Origin: Cribrihabitans_A pelagius
GTDB lineage: Bacteria; Pseudomonadota; Alphaproteobacteria; Rhodobacterales; Rhodobacteraceae
Assembly: GCF_048820915.1 (NCBI RefSeq)
Contig: NZ_JBMERR010000019.1
Coordinates: forward strand, 39,542-103,541
Direction of reading: 5' to 3'
Length of the DNA: 64,000 nucleotides
Shown: positions 34,186 through 42,241 of the stretch, one piece after another
How positions within the stretch are numbered: the stretch's first letter is position 1
How the letters are laid out: every line of letters begins with the position of its first letter
Program-made: the position numbers and the translations under genes
Notes under the pieces: generated by a model
Seen by the model: only the letters and a program-made list of their open reading frames with translations
Told to the model about the DNA's origin: nothing
Databases searched by the model: none

Positions 34186-34395
34186 ATGACCGACTGGACG
34201 GAAACCGAGCTCTCGGCGCTGCGCCGGGCCTATGCCAGCGGTACGACCCGGGTCAGCTATGACGGCAAATCCGTCGATTACGGCTCGGCCGAGGATCTGC
34301 TCGCCCGGATCCGAACCATCGAGCGTGCCATTGCGGGGACGAACCGACCATTACCGGTCGCTAGTCTCGCCGGCTTCTCGCGTGGAGATCGCTGA
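34186..34395 (+). CDS. gpW-like head-tail joining protein
   Basis: A 69-residue protein (MTDWTETELSALRRAYASGTTRVSYDGKSVDY...). The pattern is that of phage lambda gpW, which closes the portal after packaging. An in-frame ATG at 34174, overlapping the terminase stop, would add 4 residues. The stop shares a base with the portal start. Confidence 0.85.
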   Translation: MTDWTETELSALRRAYASGTTRVSYDGKSVDYGSAEDLLARIRTIERAIAGTNRPLPVASLAGFSRGDR

Positions 34396-35936
34396 TGTCG
34401 GCGAACTGGTTTGATCATGCGATTGCTACCGTAGCTCCCCGTGTTGCGGCTCGCCGCGTTCTTGCAAGGCAGGCCTTCGAAACCCTGACCCGTGCCTATG
34501 ACGGCGCCGCGGGCGGGCGGCGGACCGAAAGCTGGCGTGCGCCCGGATCCTCCGCCGATACTGAGGTTGGCGTGGCCGGGGCGCTCTTGCGCGACCGGAT
34601 GCGAGACTTGGTGCGCAACAACCCGCATGCGGCCAAGGCCGTAGCAGTGCTGGTCAACAACATCATCGGCGCGGGAATCATGCCGCGCGCCGCCAGCGGC
34701 AATGACAAGCTGGATCGAAAGGTCGATGCGCTCTTCGCCCAGTGGTCGGACACGGCCGATGCTGACGGCCAGCTCGACTTCTATGGGCTGCAAACCCTGA
34801 TCTGCCGCGAGATGGTCGAGGCGGGCGAGGTCCTGGTGCGCCGGCGTCTGCGCCGTGCGAGCGACGGTCTGCCCGTGCCGCTGCAAGTGCAGGTGCTTGA
34901 GGCCGACTTCCTCGACGCCACGAAATCTGGCGCCATTGGCACAGGTCGGCTCGTCCAAGGGATCGAGTTTGACCCGGTTGGCAAGCGCCGGGTCTACTGG
35001 CTTCATGCCGAGCATCCGGGCGATGCCTATGGCGCCTTGCAGAACGGTCTGCAGAGCCGCCCGGTCCCGGCGACGGAGATCGCACATGTCTATGAGAAGC
35101 AGCGCACGCAGGCGCGCGGCGTGCCTTGGGGCGCGCCTGTGATCCGCAGCTTGCGCGATCTGGATGACTATGAGGTGGCGGAACTCGTCCGAAAGAAAAC
35201 CGAGGCCTGTGTCACTGCCATTGTCTTCGGCGATGATGAGGCCCAGCAGGGCATCGCGCCCTCCGTGGTCGATGCTGACGGGAACCGGGTCGAGCAGTTC
35301 GAGCCGGGGCTGATCGCATATGCGCGGGGTGGTAAGGACATTCGGTTCAACCAACCGTCGGCCACTGGCGGCTACGCCGAGTACAAGCGGGCGAGCCTGC
35401 ACACGATCTCGGCCGGGTTCCGGGTGCCCTACGAGTTGCTGACCGGCGATCTTAGCCAGGTCAATTATTCCTCGATCCGCGCCGGGCTGGTGGAGTTCCG
35501 CCGGATGATCGACGCCGTGCAATGGCAATTGTTCATCCCGATGTTCTGCGCGCCCAGCTGGCGCTGGTTCACCGAGGCTGCGTGGGCAGCGGGCCAGATC
35601 CCGACGCCTGAGGTGCCCGTCGAATGGTCGCCGCCAAAGTTCGAGGCGGTCGATCCGCAGAAGGACGCGATGGCCAACCTCTTGTCGATCCGTTCCGGCA
35701 CCATGACGCTCGCAGAGGTGATCGCCCAACAGGGCCGCAACCCGGATGCCGTGCTGGCGGAGATCGCGGCCACCAACGCGAAGCTCGATGACCTCGGGCT
35801 GGTGCTCGACAGTGACCCGCGCCGCGTCAGCAAGACCGGCAGCGCGCAAACCAGCGACCCGACAAACGAACCGGCCGACGACGAGCCCGCCGCCGACACG
35901 GACACCGACCCGGCGCAGGCCGACCAACAGGACTGA
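34395..35936 (+). CDS. lambda-type portal protein
   Basis: A 513-residue portal forming the dodecameric DNA entry ring at one capsid vertex. The N-terminal part (RDRMRDLVRNNPHAAKAVAVLVNNIIGAG) and middle (FRVPYELLTGDLSQVNYSSIRAG) are hallmarks of the lambda portal family. The C-terminal tail is acidic and Pro-rich. It lies between gpW and the protease-capsid gene, as expected. Confidence 0.95.
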   Translation: MSANWFDHAIATVAPRVAARRVLARQAFETLTRAYDGAAGGRRTESWRAPGSSADTEVGVAGALLRDRMRDLVRNNPHAAKAVAVLVNNIIGAGIMPRAASGNDKLDRKVDALFAQWSDTADADGQLDFYGLQTLICREMVEAGEVLVRRRLRRASDGLPVPLQVQVLEADFLDATKSGAIGTGRLVQGIEFDPVGKRRVYWLHAEHPGDAYGALQNGLQSRPVPATEIAHVYEKQRTQARGVPWGAPVIRSLRDLDDYEVAELVRKKTEACVTAIVFGDDEAQQGIAPSVVDADGNRVEQFEPGLIAYARGGKDIRFNQPSATGGYAEYKRASLHTISAGFRVPYELLTGDLSQVNYSSIRAGLVEFRRMIDAVQWQLFIPMFCAPSWRWFTEAAWAAGQIPTPEVPVEWSPPKFEAVDPQKDAMANLLSIRSGTMTLAEVIAQQGRNPDAVLAEIAATNAKLDDLGLVLDSDPRRVSKTGSAQTSDPTNEPADDEPAADTDTDPAQADQQD

Positions 35937-35941
35937 CCAAC

Positions 35942-38005
35942 ATGGACACGATGATCGAAATCCCGGCCCTGCGCCGGATGGCGGAGCTTGCGCCGAACTC
36001 AGCCGACACCGACGCTCGCACCGTCGAGGTGATCTGGTCGTCGGGCGCTCGGGTTCGCCGCTCGACCCTGTTCGGGGAGCCCTATGACGAGGAACTGAGC
36101 CTCGATCCCGACCATGTGCGGCTGGATCGGCTGAATGCGGGCGCGCCGTTTCTGAAGGTGCACGAGGTCGACACGCTCGACGCGGTGATCGGCTCGGTCG
36201 TGCCAGGGTCCGCACGCATCGAAAACGGTCGCGGCGTCGCGCAGGTCCGCATCTCTGAGCGCGCCGATGTCGAGCCGATCTGGCGCGACATCCAGGCGGG
36301 CCACATCCGGGCGGTCTCCATCGGCTACCAGGTTCACCGCTTCGAGGTCTCCAAATCCGAGGCGGCCCGCGAGCTTTGGCGCGCGGTCGACTGGACGCCC
36401 TTCGAGGTGTCCGCCGTGCCCGTTGGCGCGGACCCCGCCGCGGGTTTTCGCGCACAATCCCCCCTTCACGACTGCGTCCTTCATCGCCGGGACGTCCCAT
36501 CCACCCAAACAGGAGCTACTCCGATGACGGACAAATCCAATGATCCGGCGAGCGCCGCCGCAACCCAAGCGCAAAAGCCGACCGAGCCGGTCAAAACCGA
36601 GGACACCACAATGACCGAACCGAAACCGGCTGCGCCCGATCCAAAGGGTGCCACAGTCGAAACTCGAACCCAGCCCAAGCCCCAGAAATCCGATACTGCC
36701 GCCGCAGCCGACACCGAGACGGTCGCGACCCGCGCGCGCGAAACCGAGCGTGACCGCGTCTCCACTATTTATGATCTGGCTGGACGCTTGAATCTCGAGC
36801 GCAGCTTTGCCGAGGATCTGGTCAAACGCGGCACCGACGTCGATGAGGCCCGTCGCCTGATCATCGATCAAGTCGCCGCCAAATCCGAAGAAACGCGGAC
36901 CTTCAGCCAAGTGTCGATCCCGCTGGGCGGCCGCGATGAACAGGTCACCCGCCGCGATGCCGTCGCGAACGCGTTGCTGCACCGCTACAGCCCGACGCTC
37001 TTCCAGCTGGAAGACGCCGCGCGCCAGTATCGTGGCATGACGCTCATGGAGCTGGCCCGCGAAAGCCTCGGCAACGCAGGCGTGAACACACGCGGCCTCT
37101 CGCGCGACGAGGTGGCGACGCGCGCGCTCCACTCGACCTCGGACTTCCCGGAGATCCTCTCCGCCGTCACCAACAAGACCCTCCGGCAGGCCTACGAGGC
37201 CTATCCCCGGACCTTCATGCTGTTCTGCCGCCAGGTGCTCGCCACCGATTTCAAGGCGATGCACCGCGTGCAGCTCGGCGAGGCACCGCAACTACTGGAA
37301 GTCAGCGAAAGCGGAGAGTTCAAGCGCGGCACGCTCGGCGAGAGCAAGGAGAGCTACAAGGTCAAGACCTATGGCCGGGTGGTCGCGATCACCCGCCAGA
37401 CGCTGATCAACGACGATCTCGACGCCTTCACCCGTATCCCGGCGATGTATGGCAACTCCATCGCCCAGCTGGAGAGCGACGTGGTTTGGGGGATCATCAC
37501 CGCCAACCCGGCGATGGCCGACGGCAACGCGCTGTTCCACACCACGCACAAGAACCTCGCGGGCACCGGGGCGGCGCTCGATGTCAGCAGCGTCGGTGCG
37601 GCCCGCGCCGCCATGGCCAAGCAGACCGGGCTCGACAAGAAGACGGTGCTGAACGTCCGCCCGGCCTTCCTGATCGTGCCCGCCTCATTGGAACTGAAGG
37701 CGGAGCAGCTGGTCGCGCAGAACCTCGTGCCCGCCGCGACGTCCAGCGTCGTGCCGCAGTCGATCCGGACGCTCGCGCCCATCAGCGAGCCGCGGCTTGA
37801 CGCCGCCAGCGAAACCGCCTGGTATCTGGCCGCGAGCCCGAACCAGATCGACACCATCGAATACGCCTATCTTGAAGGCCAGCAGGGCGCCTACATCGAG
37901 ACGCGCAACGGCTTCGACGTCGACGGGGTCGAGATCAAGTGCCGCCTCGACTTCGGCGCCAAGGCCATCGACTGGCGCGGTCTTTACAAGAACCCGGGCG
38001 CATAG
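35942..38005 (+). CDS. prohead protease-major capsid protein fusion
   Basis: A 687-residue protein. Residues about 20-170 form an HK97-type (S78) prohead protease, with His74 (KVHE) and Ser126 (AVSIGYQ) as likely catalytic residues. Residues about 185-290 are a charged Pro/Ala/Thr linker that could act as scaffold. Residues about 290-687 resemble the Mu gpT-type major capsid protein, ending IDWRGLYKNPGA. An internal ATG at 36524 preceded by AGGAG could produce the capsid part separately. Fusions of this type are known in alphaproteobacterial prophages. Confidence 0.9.
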   Translation: MDTMIEIPALRRMAELAPNSADTDARTVEVIWSSGARVRRSTLFGEPYDEELSLDPDHVRLDRLNAGAPFLKVHEVDTLDAVIGSVVPGSARIENGRGVAQVRISERADVEPIWRDIQAGHIRAVSIGYQVHRFEVSKSEAARELWRAVDWTPFEVSAVPVGADPAAGFRAQSPLHDCVLHRRDVPSTQTGATPMTDKSNDPASAAATQAQKPTEPVKTEDTTMTEPKPAAPDPKGATVETRTQPKPQKSDTAAAADTETVATRARETERDRVSTIYDLAGRLNLERSFAEDLVKRGTDVDEARRLIIDQVAAKSEETRTFSQVSIPLGGRDEQVTRRDAVANALLHRYSPTLFQLEDAARQYRGMTLMELARESLGNAGVNTRGLSRDEVATRALHSTSDFPEILSAVTNKTLRQAYEAYPRTFMLFCRQVLATDFKAMHRVQLGEAPQLLEVSESGEFKRGTLGESKESYKVKTYGRVVAITRQTLINDDLDAFTRIPAMYGNSIAQLESDVVWGIITANPAMADGNALFHTTHKNLAGTGAALDVSSVGAARAAMAKQTGLDKKTVLNVRPAFLIVPASLELKAEQLVAQNLVPAATSSVVPQSIRTLAPISEPRLDAASETAWYLAASPNQIDTIEYAYLEGQQGAYIETRNGFDVDGVEIKCRLDFGAKAIDWRGLYKNPGA
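36511..36526 (+). promoter_or_regulatory. internal ribosome site and ATG inside the protease-capsid gene
   Basis: AGGAG at 36511-36515 is followed 8 bases later by ATG 36524 in the same frame (MTDKSND...). This would give a 493-residue scaffold-capsid product without the protease. The spacing is optimal for initiation. Confidence 0.55.
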
Positions 38006-38034
38006 GCCGGGCCATCCCAGACATCTCACCACTG

Positions 38035-38060
38035 ACGGGCGGTCCAATCGGGCCGCCCGT
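38035..38060 (+). terminator. hairpin after the capsid gene
   Basis: ACGGGCGG and CCGCCCGT form a perfect 8-bp stem with a 10-base loop, followed by TTCCTGTTTG. The T run is weak, so it may attenuate rather than terminate, or stabilise the 3' end of capsid mRNA. Confidence 0.5.
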
Positions 38061-38083
38061 TCCTGTTTGCAAAGGATCCTGCA

Positions 38084-38419
38084 ATGAAGAACTACGTCCA
38101 GCCCGGCAACACCATCACCCTGACCGCGCCCTATGCCGTGACATCCGGCGACGGTCTGCTCGTTGGCTCCATCTTCGGCATCGCATCCGCGGACGCCACT
38201 CTAAACGATCCTGTCGAGGCAGCACTCGTCGGCGTCTTTGACCTCACCAAGGTCGGCTCGCAGGCCTGGGCAGTCGGCGCAAAGGTCTATTGGGACGACA
38301 CCAACAAGCGCACCACGAGCGTGGCCACATCGAACACGTTGATCGGCGTCGCAACCGAAGCCGTGGCAGGCGGGGCCGGTGACACCATAGGACGGGTGCG
38401 CCTGAACGCGAGCTTCTGA
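38084..38419 (+). CDS. DUF2190 capsid-associated protein
   Basis: A 111-residue beta-rich protein (MKNYVQPGNTITLTAPYAVTSGDGLLVG...). DUF2190 proteins are found next to capsid genes and are thought to be head decoration or head-fibre proteins. The start has AAGGA upstream. The stop shares a base with the next ATG. Confidence 0.88.
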   Translation: MKNYVQPGNTITLTAPYAVTSGDGLLVGSIFGIASADATLNDPVEAALVGVFDLTKVGSQAWAVGAKVYWDDTNKRTTSVATSNTLIGVATEAVAGGAGDTIGRVRLNASF

Positions 38420-38730
38420 TGACAGCGTTTTCCGCCATCGTTAATGCGCTGTTCTCGGATCCCAACATCGGGCGGGAAGCGGTCTACATCGCTGATGGCA
38501 GAGCGCCAGTGCTGGTACGCGTCGTCTCGCGGCAGGCGGATTCGATCACCGACTTCGGCGATGCTCGGCTCTGGTCCGAGACCACTCGTATCGACCTGCG
38601 CGTGGCCGATGTCGCGAACCCGCGTCCCGGCGACCGCGTGGAAATCGACGGGGACGCCTTCCTCATACAAGGCGAGCCCGTTCGCGACCGCGAGCGGCTC
38701 GTCTGGACCGTGGACCTGCGCCCAGCATGA
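38419..38730 (+). CDS. head-tail joining protein (gpFII-like)
   Basis: A 103-residue protein with a beta-sandwich-like pattern and DRVEIDGDAFLIQGEPVRD, resembling lambda gpFII-type connectors. It sits between the decoration and tail completion genes, overlapping the next by 4 bases. Confidence 0.75.
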   Translation: MTAFSAIVNALFSDPNIGREAVYIADGRAPVLVRVVSRQADSITDFGDARLWSETTRIDLRVADVANPRPGDRVEIDGDAFLIQGEPVRDRERLVWTVDLRPA

Positions 38731-39359
38731 AGTTGAAACTCGACATCACGCCCGATCTCGTCGCCGCCATGGCAGCCGAGGTGAAGGCCGGCGAGAAAGC
38801 CGTCACCGCAGCGATGCGCGAGGCCGGGACCGGGTTGAAGTCTTCGTGGCGGACCCAGGTCACTGGCGCAGGTCTCGGGCGACGGCTCGCCAACTCGATC
38901 CGCAACCAGACCTTTCCGCGCTCCGGCGAAAGCCTTGATGCCGCCGCGCTGGTCTGGTCCAAAGCTCCGACCATTGTCGGGGCCCACGACACTGGTCCGC
39001 TGATCCGCTCGAAAGATGGGTTCTACCTCGCGATCCCGACCGAAGCTGCGGGTCGAGGCCTGCGCGGTCGCCGGATCACCCCGGGCGAATGGGAGCGGCG
39101 GCGCGGTCTGCGCCTGCGGTTCGTCTATCGCCGCCGAGGTCCGAGCCTGCTGGTGGCCGACCGCGCACGGATTAACAAACGTGGCCAGGCGGTGGCCTCG
39201 CGCTCAAAGACCGGCCGTAACCAAGTCACCGCACCAATCTTCCTGCTGGTCCCGCAGGTCAAGCTGCCTAAGCGGCTGAAGCTTGACAGGGATGCCGAAC
39301 GGGCGCTCGACAGCGTCCCGGGGTTGATCGTGGCGAAATGGGTTGGTCAGCGATCCTAA
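38727..39359 (+). CDS. DUF6441-type tail completion protein
   Basis: A 210-residue basic protein (MKLKLDITPDLVAAMAAEVKAGEKAV...) in the position of lambda gpZ. The C-terminal part is Arg/Lys-rich. It is a likely head-tail or tail completion factor. It converges with the reverse-strand cargo gene, overlapping it by 4 bases. Confidence 0.78.
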   Translation: MKLKLDITPDLVAAMAAEVKAGEKAVTAAMREAGTGLKSSWRTQVTGAGLGRRLANSIRNQTFPRSGESLDAAALVWSKAPTIVGAHDTGPLIRSKDGFYLAIPTEAAGRGLRGRRITPGEWERRRGLRLRFVYRRRGPSLLVADRARINKRGQAVASRSKTGRNQVTAPIFLLVPQVKLPKRLKLDRDAERALDSVPGLIVAKWVGQRS

Positions 39360-40060
39360 CCAAAAACCGAACTCGTCAACTCCGTGTATTTAGGTCGAGA
39401 AAAGTTAGCTTGCTCTACATGTTCGAAATGCGAAACGAAATGCTCGGCTTCCACACTATGAACGCGAATATGCGGCTTTAAAGAGGTAATAAACTCTGAT
39501 CCAGCGCCAATAATTATTGGAATCATGTTTATAAAAACCCGATGGATTGGAACTCCGTCCTGATCAGCGAAACGTTCAAATCCATCTGCCTCGATGCGGT
39601 CTCTGACGAGGTTCCGAGCATTTGCGCGCAAGCGGCTTTGATCCCTTGGCATGTCGAGGAGCGCACAAAAGTCTCCCCAAGAAGCGTAGTGGTCGATGAA
39701 CCCTGCGCCGTCTTCGCTGTCTCCAGCAGGAAAATCTACAAGGAGGTAGTCTTGGCGTTCGTTCTGCTGCGCATGGCGGTGCACACTGCGGATGCCGTGC
39801 GCTTTATTGTGATGCTTGGCATTTCTGTATGCAAGAACAGCGCAACAAAGAGGGTGTGCATAAAAATCAAAATCGACTTCCGGAGTTTCTTGAACTGCGT
39901 CGTACAAGCTGGCGAATGTGTCGAGCATGCTCTTACAGGCGAGCTCAACATTGCCGATCGCCTCGCTTGAATCGATGAGGAACAGTTCTTGGAATCTGTA
40001 TTTCTGTTCAATGAAAACTCGCAGCGATTGCGCAAAATCTTCGAATCTGTCTGTGATCAT
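39356..40060 (-). CDS. reverse-strand cargo gene with HEPN-like RNxxxH motif
   Basis: A 234-residue protein of unknown family, inserted on the opposite strand between two tail genes. The first 100 residues are strongly helical and contain AYRNAKHHNK, an R-N-x3-H motif (Arg79 to His84) of the type found in HEPN RNases. The second half has a DYLLVDFPAGDSE strand and C-terminal acidic/aromatic stretches. The region is clearly more AT-rich than its neighbours. ATG 40060 is chosen for GGGAAG upstream; a frame from 40150 has no ribosome site. It could be a superinfection-exclusion or abortive-infection gene. Confidence 0.7.
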   Translation of the reverse strand: MITDRFEDFAQSLRVFIEQKYRFQELFLIDSSEAIGNVELACKSMLDTFASLYDAVQETPEVDFDFYAHPLCCAVLAYRNAKHHNKAHGIRSVHRHAQQNERQDYLLVDFPAGDSEDGAGFIDHYASWGDFCALLDMPRDQSRLRANARNLVRDRIEADGFERFADQDGVPIHRVFINMIPIIIGAGSEFITSLKPHIRVHSVEAEHFVSHFEHVEQANFSRPKYTELTSSVFG

Positions 40061-40197
40061 CTGACTTCCCGGTGAAAAACCCACACAAGACTTAGTAGTT
40101 TTCCCGAGTTCCTTCCATCGCAGTTCGCAGCCTTTTTTGCCGGAGCTCATGGGGGCGTCGAGCCAACAATTTCTACTGTCGAGCCCAGAAAGACACC

Positions 40198-40614
40198 ATG
40201 ACTGTTCGCGAAACCATCCTCACCGCGCTGCACGCACGGCTTTCGGCGCTGCCTACCACAGCACTGCGTGGCGAGGTGCTTCCCGAGCGCGTGCCAGCCG
40301 AGGGGCTGTTGATCCTGCGCGACGGTGAGCCGGGAGAGCCCGAGGTGACGCTGTCGCCGCTGCGCTACCACTACCAGCACCGCGCAGAGATCGAGGCGGT
40401 CATTCAGGGCACCGCCCGTGACGCCGCCTTCGACGCGCTGACCGCCAGCATCGGCACGAACATCGCCGCCGACCGCACGTTGGGCGGCCTCTGCGACTGG
40501 ATCGAAGCCGAAGCGCCGCGCCCGGTTGATCTGCCGGTCGAGGGCGCCGCGAGCCTGAAGGCCGCCGTGATCCCGGTGGTGCTGCACTATTCCACGGCTG
40601 ATCCACTCAGCTGA
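40198..40614 (+). CDS. tail terminator-like protein
   Basis: A 138-residue protein (MTVRETILTALHARLSALP...) in the position of lambda gpU or similar tail completion proteins, directly before the tail tube gene. Homologues are often mis-labelled as acyl-CoA transferases. There is a 137-base gap from the cargo gene start. Confidence 0.7.
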   Translation: MTVRETILTALHARLSALPTTALRGEVLPERVPAEGLLILRDGEPGEPEVTLSPLRYHYQHRAEIEAVIQGTARDAAFDALTASIGTNIAADRTLGGLCDWIEAEAPRPVDLPVEGAASLKAAVIPVVLHYSTADPLS

Positions 40615-40638
40615 TCCCGATAACCCGAGGAGAAAACG

Positions 40639-41577
40639 ATGGCACGAGCCCAAGGGGCGCGGGCGCAGATGGCGCTTGCGTTCGAGACGACCTATGGCAC
40701 GCCGCCTGCGGGCGGTTTTACCAAAATGCCCTTCGCCAGCACCTCGCTGGGGGCGGAGCAGCCGCTGCTCAATTCGGAATTGCTGGGCTACGGCCGCGAT
40801 CCGCTAGCGCCGATCAAGGATGCGGTGACAGCGGACGGCGATGTCGTTGTGCCGCTCGATGCCTCAGGCTTCGGGTTCTGGCTGAAGGCGGCTTTTGGTG
40901 ATCCAACCACGACCGGTACCGGCCCCTGGACGCACGAGTTTCAGTCGGGTTCTTGGACACTGCCCAGCATGTCCATCGAGACAGGCATGCCCGAAGTGCC
41001 GCGCTATGCGATGTATTCCGGCTGCGTGCTCGACCAGATCACCTGGCAGATGCAGCGCTCGGGGCTCCTGACCGCCACCGCGCGGTTGGTAGCGCAGGGC
41101 GAGACGGTTGGAACTACGACCAGTGCAGGCACGCCTGCCGCTCTCGAATTGCAGCGCTTCGGCCACTTCAATGGGGCGATCACCCGCAATGGCTCCGCCC
41201 TCGGCAACGTCGTCTCGGCCGATATCACCTATGCCAACAACCTCGACCGGATCGAGACCATCCGGTCGGACGGCCGCATTGATGGGGCAGACCCCTCTAT
41301 CGCCGCGCTGACCGGCTCCATCGAAGTCCGGTTTGCGGATCAAACGCTGGTGACGCAAGCGATCAATGGCGATCCCTGCGAGCTCGAGTTCGCCTATTTG
41401 CTGCCCTCTGGCGAGAGCTTCACCTTCACCGTCCACGCCGTCTACCTGCCGCGCCCACGCATCGAGATTTCCGGGCCGCAGGGCGTGCAGGCCACTTTCG
41501 ACTGGCAGGCCGCTCGCGACAGCGTTGTCGGCCGGATGTGCACGGCCACCCTGATCAACGACATTGAGGTATACTGA
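40639..41577 (+). CDS. phage tail tube protein
   Basis: A 312-residue protein of the tail-tube family (MARAQGARAQMALAFETTYGTPPAGG..., FWLKAAFGDPTTTG, VSADITYANNLDRIETI). It polymerises to form the inner tube of a non-contractile tail. Start with GAGGAGAAAACG upstream; the stop shares a base with the chaperone start. Confidence 0.9.
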   Translation: MARAQGARAQMALAFETTYGTPPAGGFTKMPFASTSLGAEQPLLNSELLGYGRDPLAPIKDAVTADGDVVVPLDASGFGFWLKAAFGDPTTTGTGPWTHEFQSGSWTLPSMSIETGMPEVPRYAMYSGCVLDQITWQMQRSGLLTATARLVAQGETVGTTTSAGTPAALELQRFGHFNGAITRNGSALGNVVSADITYANNLDRIETIRSDGRIDGADPSIAALTGSIEVRFADQTLVTQAINGDPCELEFAYLLPSGESFTFTVHAVYLPRPRIEISGPQGVQATFDWQAARDSVVGRMCTATLINDIEVY

Positions 41578-42014
41578 TGCTGACGCTCGATCTGACGAAT
41601 GCACCGCGCTGGCATGACCTCGCCCCCGGCGTCCGCGTTCACCTGCGCCCGCTGACCACGGCGCTGATGGTGGCGACGCGCAGCGACCCGACCGTCGAGG
41701 CAATTCCGGAGAACGCATCGGACGAGGAACGCGCCGTCGCCTTCGGCAAGGCGCTCGCGCGACGGGCGGTGCTCGCCTGGGAGGGCATCGGCGATGCGGA
41801 CGGCAAGCCCATCGACCCGAGCCCCGAGGCCATCGACGCGCTGCTCGATGTCTGGCCGATCTTTGAGGCCTTCCAGCTAACCTACGTCTCGAAGGGGCTG
41901 CTGCTGGAACAGGAAAAAAACGTCTCCGCGTCCTTGCCGAATGGTCCTTCGGCGGGGGCGAGCGATACTGCCAAGCCTGTGCGCAAGCCTGCCCGGACTG
42001 CCCGGCAAGGCTGA
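41577..42014 (+). CDS. tail assembly chaperone, unshifted form (gpG-like)
   Basis: A 145-residue protein in the position of lambda gpG, between tail tube and tape measure. Codons 113-115 (gaA AAA AAC) contain the slippery heptamer A AAA AAC at 41915-41921. Ribosomes that do not slip read on to the stop at 42014, giving a Pro/Ala-rich tail. It should coat the tape measure during tail assembly. Confidence 0.85.
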   Translation: MLTLDLTNAPRWHDLAPGVRVHLRPLTTALMVATRSDPTVEAIPENASDEERAVAFGKALARRAVLAWEGIGDADGKPIDPSPEAIDALLDVWPIFEAFQLTYVSKGLLLEQEKNVSASLPNGPSAGASDTAKPVRKPARTARQG

Positions 42015-42241
42015 ACCGGCCCCTTACGCATGAGGGTTGGCAGGTATGGGACCTTGTCGGACGTCTCGGCGGTCAGCTCCGTGTCCTGCCCGGCACCGTC
42101 GTCGGCTGGGACATGTCGGCGGCACTGGCGCTCGGTAACGCCCTCGGCGTGCCGCCGCTCGCCATGGCTGAACTGCTGCCGGTCATCGAAGCGGTGATGG
42201 TGGCCAAACTCAACGAACAGATGGAACGTCCCGATGGCTGA
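41577..42241 (+). CDS. tail assembly chaperone, -1 frameshifted form (gpGT-like)
   Basis: Slipping back one base at A AAA AAC joins codons 1-115 (to 41921) to a frame starting at 41921 (cgt ctc cgc...) and ending at 42241. That adds 106 residues for a 221-residue product. The added part has a C-x2-C-x3-C-x2-C cluster (CQACAQACPDC), then THEGWQVWDLVGRLGG. The extension overlaps the tape measure start by 8 bases. The arrangement is that of lambda G/GT; the heptamer is canonical. No other gene fills 42015-42233. Confidence 0.82.

Noticed and set aside
15387..38005. Mu-like transposable phage
   Set aside because: A Com-like protein and Mu-type capsid are present, but no MuA/MuB transposase genes; the terminase is lambda-like.
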